The translations under genes and the position numbers were made by a program. This document shows, piece after piece, positions 22,686-34,350 of a stretch of 64,000 bases of DNA (position 1 is the first letter of the stretch; every line of letters starts with the position of its first letter). The notes beneath the pieces were generated by a model. It saw only the letters and a list, made by a program, of their open reading frames with translations. It did not search any database and was not told the DNA's origin. Origin of the DNA: Perognathus longimembris pacificus (taxonomy: Eukaryota > Chordata > Mammalia > Rodentia > Heteromyidae); the NCBI RefSeq assembly GCF_023159225.1, contig NC_063173.1, positions 9,586,852-9,650,851 on the forward strand, given 5' to 3'.

Positions 22686-22975
22686 ACCTATGCTAATTAT
22701 TCCCTATGAGGGAAACCATGCAGTCCATGTTTCTTTGGGTCTGGCTCACTTCACTTAGTATAATTTTTTCCAAGTCCTTCCACTTCCTTACAAATGGGGC
22801 GGTATCATTCTTTCTGATAGAGGCATAGAATTCCATTGTGTATATGTACCACATTTTCCTGATCCATTCGTCTACTGAGGGGCATCTGGGTTGGTTCCAT
22901 ATGTTAGCTATGACAAATTGTGCTGAGATGAACATTGTTGTGTAGCCATGTTTTATATACTTCCTTACTAATAGG
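22686..22975 (-). pseudogene. L1 ORF2 C-terminal fragment
   Basis: The minus-strand frame includes [28 protein letters not shown], the conserved end of L1 ORF2 (here split as [11 protein letters not shown] and WIRKMWYIYTMEFY). It ends near the ORF2 stop with no 3' UTR, so the left end is truncated at the SINE. Confidence 0.85.
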
Positions 22976-22999
22976 ATATTTGAAGAAAGGAGTCCAATA

Positions 23000-25900
23000 G
23001 TTAAAATTATAAATTTCACAATTAGTAGGAACTCTGTTATGTTACCAATATTGGTCAGGTAAAGCATATACAAACATAACTGGTATATGTGGCTGTACTC
23101 ATTAGGAGTATTTGACTTATAAATGGTAGAAAAATCAGCTCAATCTGTTCTGAATACACTGAAAAGCAAACAAGAACAACAAGCCCAAAGGGAAATGTAT
23201 TGCTTCTTATAATAAGGAAGTTAAAGATTGATTGGTCCATGGCTGGACTGAGACGCAGATGGTGTCTTCCTTCCTCTCTCTTACTGCCTGACTTTTCATC
23301 TCTATGGGTTGCAATGTGTTGACCTCACTGTTCCATGGGTGAAAGCACAGCCATCATTCCCTACATCCAACTCTGTGGGAAAGACACAGAAAACTGCATG
23401 TTGCCGCTTGAACCTGTTCCTTAAGCCAGGAGAAAAGGAATATGTGGAGTGGAAAGACAGAAATCCTGACAGAAAATACTGCCAGGATCATGTGACACTC
23501 GTGATCACTTTTTTAAAAATCTATACAACTTTTTAAAAATTCTCCAATGAATAGAAGTAATAATAAATGACATTGGGTTCAAAAAAGAAGACACCATGTT
23601 GAGCAAGACAGAAGGTTCAAGCAGTAAATGAGAGCTATTATTAATACTGATAAAAAGTAAGACTAACACATAATAGACACAGGGAAAAAAGCACTCATTT
23701 TTAAATCCACAACTGCATCTTTTATTAACCCCACTCTTGAAATCAGAGATCTTTAGACCTTGGGCCCACACTTGAGGAGGTCCACATGTCAAATGTGGAC
23801 TCATCCCCACATGGCAAATAAACAGACGAGACGTGGTGAAGGAAGAGAAGGGCAGTCCTCGGAGGACAGCGCTCCAGTCCATTTCCATCTGGAGTACAGA
23901 CAGGAGCTTTGGGTTTATAGACAAAGAACTCTAGACAGAGGTGAGAAGATAGGCTAAATGCTGAGACGTGCCCAGTCCCAGATAGTGCATCATTGTTTCG
24001 GTCCCCAACCCTGGTTGAGTTCTGGAGCAGTTGCTGCTGTTTCATCACTCGGGGCGAGGATGATAGTCTAAGCTTTTGGCTCTTCTCTTCTGAAAGGCAA
24101 TTTTGCTTAGCAGTAAATCCTATCCCTCCCAGGGCACAAAATAATTGCAAAAGGAATACAGTTGAGAACGGCTCAGATGAAGGGACAGTTGCTAAGTGGG
24201 GGCTAGGAGCATAGCTTTCATTCTGCTTGTAATTTTATTTATTGATCCAAGTAAGGAGGCAATGTTTCTTAGGGCAGGAAAAAAAAAGCAGTTTAAGTAC
24301 CTCTTTCTCCCTCCAAGGAAATTCAAAATTTAAGGAGCAGGGAACCATGAATTTTATTCCTGTTTCCATGACAACTAACACAGAAAAAAGAAACTAACAT
24401 GTATTAAGTACTCTGCATTTGTTACAGACTTTGACATATGACCTATTTAATGCAAACATAGCAATGTATTCAGACCCAAGACTTTATAGCTGTTTGATTA
24501 AGGAGTTTGGTGAATACAAATTGATTGATGTTACACATCTGGCATTAGGTAACATCTTAAAAGTTCTAGTTAAAATAGAATACATAATATTGTAATACAA
24601 GTAACATCAATTCTTTGTATTTGACATTAAAAAAACACTTTCATAAGATTCTTTGAGTTCTCTTGAAAGCAAACTTTGTTCTAATGGTAAAAATATATAA
24701 TCTAGGCCATCTGGAATTTTAAATCTTAGAGTCTAACATTACAGTTTCAGTGAGTATATTGCTTTTAGGAAATACTGCCTGTGTCTTGGGATTAATATTC
24801 TGAAAATCAATCAAAATGAAGAAAAGGAATTGGCTTGTTGAAATGGAAATTTTTAGGCTTACAGATGCAATGACAGTTGCTGATATACCTCTGAGGTGGC
24901 ATTTTATTCTCGTGTTGGAAACTCTTGCTTTAGTCTGTCAGCATTTTTTACCTTTATTGGTTGAAACTTCATGCTCTTTTTCTTCCCAAATTGAAGAATG
25001 CCGAATTGCTTGGGGAGTCTGGAAAGCCAAAGATAACTTGGACAGAAGTAGCTCAGATGCAGCTGAGTGTAAACCCTGTATTACATGAGTCCCACAGCCA
25101 GAAAGCAGGCTGTGAACTCAGAAATGATGACTAACTAGGAGGACGACAGTCCTGATTTTAAAAAGCCCCTCCTACTTTTGCCTGGTTAAGGAAAAGAGGA
25201 ACTGCTTTGGGATAAGGGGATACATTTTTAAATGTAAGGTTCTGTCTTAAACTGGTTTATTTTCTAGATGGAGTTAAGACATGCCTCCAGTTTTCCTGGA
25301 GTCAGAAGGTGCAGGTATATTTTGAGATTACTTGAGCACTGTTCGTCTTATTTCAAAGTCACCGTATGTCAATACATTTTACCCTATTCACACTACTAGC
25401 CAGTCACAAGCAGATGCTGAACTTTAACTAACCATCTGAACCGAGGGACCAGCCTGATGCATTAGGGGTCCCTAATGGTGCAGCCTGCCTCCTCTGGGTG
25501 CTTTTTGGCTGATGGAGTTGCCATTCTGCAGAAATAAATTTTGTCTTACTATGAAAAAGTATTTAAACTAAAATTGCAAAGCCCCTCCTAACACTCCTTT
25601 CTACGCATCATTATTGGGACAATATTCCTTGGTTGGGATAAATTAGCATAGTAGGGGAAAATACTCATTTCATATTGTTTTGCACCCACCTCTACTTTTT
25701 TTATGTCATAATTCTGTAACTTATATGTACCCTTCATATGTCACCCATCAAAAGTCCACCGTTAAATGGATCTTAGTGTATACCCAGAGCTAGGCCACTA
25801 TCATTACAAATTATTGCACAACATTTTTATCCTCCCCCAGAAAAACCCAGTATTTTTAGCTGTCACCCACCAATCCCCTCAAGCATAGACAGACCATCAA

Positions 25901-26330
25901 TCATCTGCAGCAGTGGCTTCATGTTTGGGTCCCATTTGTGACACCTGCAGAAATGCCACTTGTACAACTTGTATTTGTATAGATTATTTTTACCTGTATT
26001 GCTTTACCTTAATAATTAACCAGACAAAGTAATATTATCATGTCCACATTTATTGATTCGTGACATTTAAGGCACTATGCTGTGTTCTGCAGGTATCATC
26101 ATCATAGAGAAGCACTTGTCAGTGCTGGGTCTGTGCTAAATGGCTTAGCATTGCATACTGCATCTAGAATATTTTCCTCTTCTGAAATATGAGAGAATTG
26201 ACCATAATGCTTAGTAGCATGAGGCCGTTGGTTGCTGTCTGAACTCTAGCTTGGTGTTCATTGTATATGTAGAAATTGGAAAGCCTATCATAGTACTATT
26301 GTGCTGATGTGTGAGGGTAGATATGGTTTC
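23000..26330. other. Mostly unique intergenic sequence
   Basis: No confident repeat or gene was recognised. A weak reversed MIR may lie at 24395-24480 (acatgtattaagtactctgc). Open frames at 23743-24150 (minus) and 24816-25088 (plus) have no known motif. An old unclassified LTR near 25380-25550 is possible but not supported. Confidence 0.45.
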
Positions 26331-26334
26331 ATGC

Positions 26335-26428
26335 CAATTATATATATATTCATACATACACATACATGCACACACATACTTACAAACATATGTATGAATA
26401 TACGCATATATTCTTTTGTGTATATATG
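26335..26428. repeat. TA/CA-rich simple sequence
   Basis: Runs such as tatatatattcatacatacac without a fixed unit. Confidence 0.65.
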
Positions 26429-26592
26429 TAATGAGAGAAATAGAGGGAAAGATGGAGAATGACAGGGAAGAGGGAGAGAGAGAAGGACAAGGGAAATAGA
26501 GAGAGTAGAGGGAGGAGGGAGAGGAAAGAAGAAGAGGAAGAAGGAAAGGAAAGGAGGAAAAGAAGGGAGGGGGAAAGATGGAAGGAATGAGA
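26429..26592 (+). repeat. Purine-rich low-complexity stretch
   Basis: Irregular GA-rich sequence (gggagagagagaagg and similar). It lacks the regular GGAA unit of the tract at 20011-20822. Confidence 0.85.
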
Positions 26593-26867
26593 CTATTACT
26601 GACAGCAGGAAGAGCTAGTTGAACAAAATTGATTAGTGTATAGTGCCCTAGGAGAAAGAATCTATGTGTTCTAGGGGAACACTGTGATTGGTAGGAACAT
26701 GCATTTTTCCTCAACATGATTGGAGTTGGAGTCCATGCATTGAGAAAGATACTATGTTTTCAGAAAAACCACTGAGCCTTGGACCCTTGGCTTCTCTGTT
26801 TAAAGAGAAAACTGCTTATTTGTTTGCGCCTCTTACCTGATCAGAGCAAGTTCCATCTGGGACTGTG

Positions 26868-26945
26868 TTCTTCACATCTGTGCAGCAGTGTTGGGAACAT
26901 AGTAACTGCTTGATAAATATTAGTGTGGTGAGTGAGTCTGACGGC
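26868..26945 (+). mobile_element. Possible L2 or MIR 3' fragment
   Basis: The run 'gggaacatagtaactgcttgataaatatt' resembles the shared 3' end of these ancient elements (ggcacatagtaggtgctcaataaat). Confidence 0.5.
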
Positions 26946-27079
26946 AATGAATCTGTTCACATTCATTTTGGGGGTTGTATATAGGAACATTTTTCTGTGG
27001 TGGTAGAGTTGAGAAGTTGGTTCTGATCTAGCACACACCACACACCACATCTCAATGGCTGTTTACAAAGACAGGCCGA

Positions 27080-27363
27080 CTACCCTGGGTATTGTATATA
27101 GGTTTATTGGAACTAGGGAAGGGAAGGGGAACATCAAAATGGAGAGACAAAGGATAAAAGACAAACCAATGCAACAGCAATACTTACAAAACTATAGGCT
27201 ATAAACCAACTGTACAACTTGGGGAAAGGAATTGGGGAGGGGGGAAGGTGGGAGAAAAATGAGGGAGGTAACAAGTTTGATAAGAAATGTGCTCACTGCC
27301 ATATGTATGAAACTGTAACCCCTCTGTACAGCACTTTGACAATAAATAAATTAATTAATTAAG
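27080..27363 (+). mobile_element. Short 5'-truncated L1 (3' UTR only)
   Basis: Only the last ~280 bp of the L1 3' UTR is present, ending CTTTGACAATAAATAAATT. A perfect 13-bp duplication, aaagacaggccga, lies at 27067-27079 and 27364-27376, so this is a complete insertion event and not a broken remnant. Confidence 0.92.
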
Positions 27364-27394
27364 AAAGACAGGCCGAGTGTGTCAGAGTCTCAGA

Positions 27395-27480
27395 CAGAAA
27401 CAGTGCCAGTTTGGGCAACATATTAAGACCCCCATCTCAAAACAAAACAACAACAAAAACCATAAAATGAAATGAAACAA
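27395..27480 (+). mobile_element. B1 3' fragment
   Basis: The sequence 'ccagtttgggcaacatattaagacccccatctcaaaac' is the end of a 7SL-derived B1 monomer with its A-rich tail. The L1 at 27080 landed just upstream of it. Confidence 0.65.
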
Positions 27481-28440
27481 AAAGCCCACAAACAAAAGGC
27501 CGTGTATTTGAGATGCCATAGTTATTGCCCTGGGTACTCTGGTATTGTAAGAGCTACTCGCATTCTAGAAATCACCTAATTGGAAAGTGATCTTAGGAAG
27601 CACTGGTAAGGACATAAAGATGCAAGACGTGGCAGGGCAGGAACCCCAAACTAGCGGAATTGTGAGGTCACCACCATGTGAAGCATTGCCCTGATCTTAG
27701 TGGAAACCTCAGAGGAAAGACACAGAAAAGGCCTGTGAAGCCCATGTAAGAGGTCAGCTGGAATATTGACTTACTATCCCATGTCAGGCTTACACGAAGC
27801 TGCCCTAGAAGGTGTTAACTGTGTAGTAACGGCGGCCTGTGCAAAGTGCAAGGCAACAGGCCCAAGGCACTCAGAAGAAGTTGTAGGCAGAGTTGCTGGG
27901 GATTGTTATAGGAAGCTGTATACTTAATACATGCAGGTATTCCTCATTTTCAGATCCACTGATTGTTCATAGAAGGCACTAACTTTAAAAGAAAGAGAGG
28001 GGGTGGGAAGGATCCTTGCAATGGGAGGACTGGTCCCCCACTCATCCCCTTGTCAGTATCATACCACAGAGGATGTTCGTTGTTCTGTCATTTCCGTTCC
28101 CTTCATCCAATTGCTTCTAGATTGGGTTCATTTCATCCTTCAGACTTTTACCCATGAGAATATATATGAATTCCTGGTTACTTACTTTTATGACTAGAGT
28201 GTCATGCTGGCTTGCCCCAGTTGTCACCGGTCATGAACGCACTCCAAGAATGCAATGTTCCAATAGCACCACCCATAACCTCACATGCCTGTAATCTCAG
28301 CTGGGATTGATTATCAAGAGAAAGGGCTCTGCCATATGCACAGCCAAAAGTAATAAAGTAGAAGGCGAGGGTGTCATTTTAATGCATTTTCTGATAACTG
28401 AAGAAACTGAGCACACTTTAAAGATGATTATTGAAAATGA
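27481..28440. other. Unassigned intergenic sequence
   Basis: Nothing recognised. Two overlapping 64-codon frames at 27963-28197 have no motif. Confidence 0.5.
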
Positions 28441-28445
28441 TAGAG

Positions 28446-28655
28446 CTGTTGGCTGGTAGCTCACACTTACAATCTTAGCTACTCAAGAGGCTGTGCTATG
28501 AGGATGACAGTTCAAAGCTAGCCTGGGTAAGAAAGTGTATGAGACTCTTATTTCCCCTAAATGACTAAAAAAGCCAGAAGTGGAACTGCGGCTCAAATCA
28601 TAAAGCACTAGCCTTAAACAAAAAGAAGGTCAGGGACAGAGCCCAAGCCCTGACT
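28446..28655 (+). mobile_element. 7SL-like + Geo dimeric SINE
   Basis: Both halves are recognisable (cttagctactcaagaggctg; ccagaagtggaactgcggctcaaa). It is an older copy with many substitutions and no clear A tail. Confidence 0.8.
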
Positions 28656-28659
28656 GTGC

Positions 28660-29730
28660 AGGATGTAGCTTCAAATGCACTCATAACATTTTATTACCAC
28701 ACCTTCAACTTTAATCATTCAAGGAGTGAGTCCCATAAACACACATCAACTTCTCAATAATCTCAAACCTTGTCTACAGAAAAAAGCACCACTCAGCTTC
28801 TCATTGGTAATGTTCCCCTCTTTCTGGAAGAGTCATACTGGTTTGGTGAAAAGAATATGTTCTAGACTTAGCTAGGGAACATAATCAGCTGGCCTTTCAA
28901 AATAAATACCTTCTAACACTTCCATTTCTGCAGGACTTTGGACTGCTTCTTTAGTATTGTGCCAAGGTAGTCCTGGCATCTCTACAGCATTTACTCTAGG
29001 CAAATATCATTTACAACCAAACACATGTTCAGTAGCATATGAAGGCCATCTACAAGTGGGTTTCCTGGGATGTTACAAGTGAACTCATCCAGGAATGTGT
29101 AACAAATAGATTACATATTCTCTGGTCCAATATTCTGTGTTCCCTGATCCAATATCTCAATATATCAAGGTCATTTTTTCTTGGAATGTGCTCTAGATTA
29201 CTGTTGGTGTTAGACAGATTCGTTTGATGAATGATCCATTTCATCCTCCAATAGTGAATGAACCTCCATTTCCATTCAAATCCTGCCAAGATTTGACCCT
29301 AATTATTTACCTAAAAGCAATGATGGGACAAGACAGCTGAAATTGACAAGGACAAGTACAGGGCAATTAGCCATTCTCCACTGGAAAGGTGACAGCATTC
29401 CTTTTCTAGCTCAGAGTTGTAGGAGAACCTAGAGGTTTCAAACATTCAATGGTGTCTGCCCAAACATCACACTTTATGTTTCAGTGCCGTATTCCCTTCC
29501 TGTATGGGTTCTGAAGTTCATAGGGTACTTGACAGTTCTGTAAATTCAACCTCCTTTACAACTCTGACTCTGCTAAAATACAATTTTAGAACTATCTGCA
29601 TAGTCTATACTGTAACTAGAGACAATGAGGATCATTTTGGCTGTTGCTTGAAGGTCTTCAGCTAATTTAAATTTTGGCTGAACTGATTCTATATTTATCT
29701 CATCCATCATTTTCTTTGAGAGAATGATTT
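28660..29730. other. Unassigned intergenic sequence
   Basis: No gene, RNA or repeat was recognised by eye. Confidence 0.5.
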
Positions 29731-29734
29731 CTTC

Positions 29735-30975
29735 TTTTTAATTAACACACAATTATAATATGTATATACATACATGCATAAATACATATTGCATATATAC
29801 ACGCATGTATATATAGGCTCACATATACATACAATATATACTGATTAAATCAAAGAAATTAGGATTTTTAGCTTATCATGACTGGGGCCTTTATGCTCCT
29901 CTTTCATAGCTGTATGTACAAATATAAATTATTGTACTATAATAACCTTATTGTACTGTCGGGCATTACAAATTATTCTTCATAATAAACTGCATTTTGG
30001 TATTCACTACCCTGCTGGTGAATAGCTTCTAGAAGTTAATAGTCTACACTCTCCTTGGTGTGAACCTTTTTTGCTTACACATATGAGAGAGGACATTATC
30101 TCACTTGGATATACACATTTCTATGTTCTGAAGTTTGTCCCTGAACATCGAGATTGATTATGCATGTGAGCTATTGTGACTTGTGATGAAATAAACACAG
30201 GCAAGTGTGCTTGTGGTATATTCTTTTCATTTCCTCTAGATAGGTATATAATTAGAAATGAGACTACTGAATCACATGGTAGATTTGTTTTCAGTTTGAG
30301 GAATCATCATACTGTTTTTCATAGCAACTGTACTAATTTACATTTCTATAGTGTATGAGTTCCATTTCTCTATCTTCAGCAGCATTTGTTTTTGTTTGTT
30401 GTTGTTTGCCTTTTTGATGCTACTCATTCTGACCAGGGTGAAACAATATTTCATGATGCTTTTGATTTGCATTTCTCTGGTGCCTAATGGTGTTGAACAT
30501 GTTCATATGCTTAACCTTTGTATTTTTAAATGAGGAATGAACATTCAAGACCTTTGCTCATCTTTTAATTGGGTTTTTGAGGAGAAGCTTACCCAAGTTT
30601 TGAGTTGTTTGTGCACTCTGTGTGTGTGCATGCACACGTGCGTCACACAAGTGTGTGCATGAATGTAGCAGGGATTATAGGTGTGAGCCATCGGCCCTAA
30701 GCTTATCTTCTTAATATTAATACTAGTATTTAGGTTGTTTCTTCATTCTGTCAATTGTTTCCTTCACTGTACAGAAACCTGCTAGTTTGATATCATCCCA
30801 TTTGTCTATATTTGTCTTAGTAGCTTATGCGTTTGGAATCTTACTTAAAAATTGACTAACTGCTGCCAGGAAGTATATTTCCTACTCCTAGGTTTTCTAA
30901 GACAGTTAGCTAACTCCAGAGTATCATCTTTCAAAGTTTCTAGCATTTCCTTTATTTGTATTTTATTATATTCTC
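29735..30975 (-). mobile_element. Ancient L1 (L1M-like): 3' UTR and ORF2 end
   Basis: Reversed L1 landmarks appear in order: the 3' UTR (tgattaaatcaaagaaatta), the end of ORF2 (tactgaatcacatggtagatttg, tttgatttgcatttctctgg, catcttttaattgggttttt) and further upstream ORF2 (tctgtcaattgtttccttcac, tttgatatcatcccatttgtc). It is far more diverged than the L1 copies at 2 kb and 53 kb. About 80 bp at 30618-30697 (TG-rich, with a reversed 7SL-like bit) is a later insertion. Confidence 0.88.
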
Positions 30976-31089
30976 CTCCCAAGGAGCGTCACTGTAACTA
31001 CAGTGCTATAGTTCTACCATGCTATGTACCAGCAAGTATTTCTTGCTTGCACTTTGGTGGTGAATGATTGAATTAAGGAGGCTGATAGT

Positions 31090-31575
31090 AACAACCTGTT
31101 TCTGAGGACCACCTCTGTCTTACTTGAAGTTAAATTGCTCCATAAGAAGACTCAACTCAAGGATTTAAGTGAATTTAGTTTATTTGAAAGGTAAATCCAA
31201 GAAGCACCAGTAGAATTGTAAAGAGCTAAGAAATGGAAAGAAAGCCAACTGGGAATGGCTTCAATCAGGAGGACTGCCCACAGAGGGACCACAGAGCATG
31301 CCTGGGAACTGTCCTTTCTGAGGAACAAGCGACTTGGATAGATATCGCTCTATCCCCACGATTCCTGGTGGAGGGCTGCTCTTGTCCTCAGGGGACGGTA
31401 CCTGCCAGCATTGCTGAACTGGGGTCTCAGGTGTCGGCTCCCCAGGGTCCAGGGAGTGTCCTGAGGGAAAGAGTTACATTTATAACGGGGAGCCACATGG
31501 TTGGTGCTTACAGAAACAGTGAGTGTCAAGAGAACATAATAGCGCACTTGTGGTTAGAGTGCTATTTAAGTCTCT
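31090..31575. other. Possible old LTR-like remnant, unclassified
   Basis: The stretch has LTR-like texture (tttagtttatttgaaaggtaa near the start, then a GC-richer body with 'attcctggtggagggctgct'). I cannot assign a family. The 115-codon frame at 31233-31580 is not recognisable. Confidence 0.3.
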
Positions 31576-32199
31576 CCTAATGAGAATATGTAAAAATAAT
31601 TACAAGTTAGGAAAGATATAGCCAGAAACTATATTTAACATACTTTTCCCCAAAAGCCTTATTCAAAAATAAAAATACAAGCTTTTTCAAAGAGTATATA
31701 ATAGGATACTGAAAAATATCTATTATCAAAGATAAATGCCTGTGAGTATAGTATGAGTATTAGTTGAAATATGCAGTTAAAAAAACACTAGCTTGAAAAT
31801 GTGGCTGAAGTGTCAGAGGTTTGACTCCCTGCACATCCCTGGGCTCTATCTCTAGTTCAACATATACACGAATATTTACAACGATGTCTGTAGTGCTCAT
31901 CAGCACAGTGGTGGCTAGGCAACACTGTGCACATTTTGCTTCTTTATGTTGGTTTGTCTAGCACCTTCTGGGTCAGAGTATCGGAGGATATATCCCGCTA
32001 ATTAACAACAAACACACAGGCATACACTGCTTGCTCTGATGGCCAAAAATGGATATAAGGTAGTTGGAATACACTCAGCATAACTTCTTACAGTCTTTCA
32101 GAAATAAAATTCCAAATTGAATTTTTGAGAAATACACATTGTCAAAAAAAGAAAAACATATTCAGCACACCAAGGAATTTAGAGCACTTTCAGAAATAG

Positions 32200-32899
32200 G
32201 GAAACAGCAACATTCACTGTTTTATTTCTCACTTGTGAAAATATGTATAATATATCTTACATATATAGAAGAGTCCCACAGCTTGAGTCTGAGAAAGCCA
32301 GAGGAAAAGCACCTACAGGTACACAATGGGAATGAAGGCAACAAAAGCACAGGAGGCTATGGACATGACTGAAGAGCTAAATCACACGCAACCCTTTTCT
32401 CTGCCAAGAAGGGAGGTTGTCTCGGAAGAGAATACCATTTCTCTTTAACAAGCCTGCCAGGCCATCAGAGAACACATTAAAATCTGAACAAAGACATACC
32501 GGGGGCAAAGGCAAACACCAACCCTTAACTTGACAGCTGGTTTGCTCTTATCCCCTTCCTCTTTAAGTATGGACAACTCTGTTGATTTGAAAGAGAAAAT
32601 ACCAGGGCTGATGTCGGCCCCCCCAGAATTTTGCCCTGCAGGTCAAGAGAATTTGGTAACAGACTAAGTAGTTCCAAAGCTTGTAAACACTGTGTGGATG
32701 GTGGGTGAACACTAAAAACAACAACAACAACAACAACAAAAACCAGCAACTGCTATTTCTCTTCCAGAAAAGGTACAGGCACAGATCTTTGGCTTGGCAC
32801 ATGTGTTTCCCTACCCTGATTTCCCCAAAATGGTAACACTTGAGGCACAATTCATGAGCTAGTGGGATTGTGTCTGCCATACACAGACACAGGCCCCTC
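32200..32899 (-). other. Rab38: Predicted Rab38 3' UTR
   Basis: This stretch follows the stop codon on the minus strand up to the first canonical polyadenylation signal. I found no interspersed repeat in it. It does carry a trinucleotide tract, (AAC)n on the plus strand at 32716-32744, which is (GTT)n in the mRNA, about 160-185 nt after the stop. The end point is inferred from the signal only; longer isoforms are possible. Confidence 0.6.
32221..32226 (-). terminator. Rab38: Polyadenylation signal AATAAA for Rab38
   Basis: Plus-strand tttatt reads AATAAA on the minus strand and is the first canonical hexamer after the stop. The sequence just downstream in the transcript is GT-rich (gtgaatgttgctgttt), as expected of a downstream element. 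Cleavage would fall near 32190-32210. Confidence 0.6.
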
Positions 32900-33052
32900 C
32901 TAGGATTTAGCACAGCTGGAGCAGCTGACGACCTTGGGGGAGGGAAGGTGAGGCTTCACGATGTCCGGCTCTATGGACCCCATTAGGTCACATTCATTGG
33001 CAAGGATGTGCTTCACCAGGCACCTGGAGGCCTCATCGATGTTGATGTTTTC
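32900..33052 (-). CDS. Rab38: Rab38 last coding exon (C-terminal 50 residues and stop)
   Basis: Read on the minus strand, this exon opens directly after a splice acceptor with residues ENINIDEASRCLVKHILANE and runs 50 codons to a TAG at 32902-32900. The remainder reads CDLMGSIEPDIVKPHLPSPK and then VVSCSSCAKS. This is the end of Rab38: the final alpha-5 helix of the G domain, the hypervariable tail and a two-cysteine C-terminus expected to be geranylgeranylated. Rab38 is a GTPase of melanosomes and other lysosome-related organelles. It is activated by BLOC-3 (HPS1/HPS4), binds VARP and directs TYR/TYRP1 trafficking; mouse chocolate and rat Ruby are known mutants. Against my recollection of human RAB38 I see about six substitutions, all in the last 27 residues and most in the variable tail. 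The frame is intact and the prenylation cysteines are kept, so this looks like a functional exon. Rab32 is the nearest alternative, but the tail fits Rab38. Confidence 0.95.
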   Translation of the reverse strand, partial: ENINIDEASRCLVKHILANECDLMGSIEPDIVKPHLPSPKVVSCSSCAKS

Positions 33053-33078
33053 CTAAGGAGAAAGAAAAACAGATGATT
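33053..33078 (-). promoter_or_regulatory. Rab38: Splice acceptor and polypyrimidine tract of the Rab38 last exon
   Basis: On the minus strand a long pyrimidine-rich run (gtttttctttctccttag) ends in AG at 33054-33053, immediately before the GAA codon that opens the exon. The reading frame starts in phase 0 at the first exon base. This is a strong acceptor with no competing AG in the tract. Confidence 0.9.
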
Positions 33079-33099
33079 TTCTTATTGGGTATCCTGAAG

Positions 33100-34255
33100 A
33101 CACTTCTCAGGAGAGTTTTCAATGTAAAGAAAGAAGCCATTTCAAATTCCTTTCTATTCAATATCCATGGAGCCTCTTATTTCCTCTTTCTTTTATTTTC
33201 CTTCAAAGAATTCTTACCTCTTAGTCCCTCACAAAGGTGAAAACATACAGGTATTTTATGTTGTCAAAGGGGGGAATGTTGTTTGCTAAGACTCATTTGG
33301 TAGAGGGCAATTTTCTTATTTTAATGTATTCTGTATTATAGCATGATATTTTACAAGAAATGTCCATTTCAGTTCAACATAGTGTATAATTGCCCTCAGC
33401 TGCATATTACTGTTGTGACAGTGATTAAAAGTAGAAGTAATAGGACACCTTTCACAACGATTGTCTGTATTTGAACAAATATTTCTGGCTCTCGGCCTTC
33501 CAGTCAAATGGAAGATGTACATGGACAGGAGACTGCTGGCCAATGAAAAGCGAGAAGTGCTAAGTCTTGTTTTAACGTAGGAGCTGTGAGAGCTGCAGCT
33601 CCTCCATTCCTCATTCCCCCCTTCAATTGCTGCTATCATGGACACACTGAGAGGATCATTCTCTTGGCCTTGGTCAAATATAAATAAATATCCCAATCAG
33701 CTCATTATGACACAGAGTACGAGTGAGAATGATGATCATCTTGTGTGAAGCCATTGAGATTTGAAGGCATCTATTACCATGACATTATCCCAACTCTTTA
33801 AAGGAAAAAAATGGGAACTCAGACATGTGATCTAGCTTTAGAAACAAAATAAAACTTAATTTACAGAAAGCTTGGAGCAAGAGCTTGAATCTAAAATACA
33901 TTACCATAAAATATATTTCCTTTTTTCTACTAATTAGAAAGTTAAAACACAGAATAATTACTATCAGTATACAAAAATAAAAACATCCTCAATCAATTTC
34001 AATGTCCTAAAGTGAAGATCTGCAGTATCATTAAATTTTGCTCTTAATCACAACTTATAGAAATTCTTTGATGCATTTCCATATATTCAATATAAAGAAA
34101 CAAAAGCTTTATTTTGCCAAATTATTTTACTAATGTTCTCTGTTGTTCAATCTGAAGTAGAATTATATACCCCTAGTTTTTTGTGTGTGTCAAAATTGCT
34201 TATTTCTGTTTTAAGATCATTGCAGGAACACATAGTGTCAAAAAAAACAACGTAG
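33100..34255. other. Rab38 intron, no repeat recognised
   Basis: This is the sequence nearest the last exon. A weak reversed MIR may lie near 33780-33890. The 126-codon minus-strand frame at 33316-33696 has no known domain and no splice support. Confidence 0.45.
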
Positions 34256-34350
34256 AAGCCAGGCACTAGTGGCTTACACCTATAATCCTAGCTACTCATG
34301 AGGCTGAAATCTGTCAGTTTGTAGCCAATCTAGATGGACAAATTTTCATA

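Noticed and set aside
31795..31860. Possible ID-like monomer.
   Set aside because: Only scattered similarity; the A and B boxes cannot be placed with confidence.
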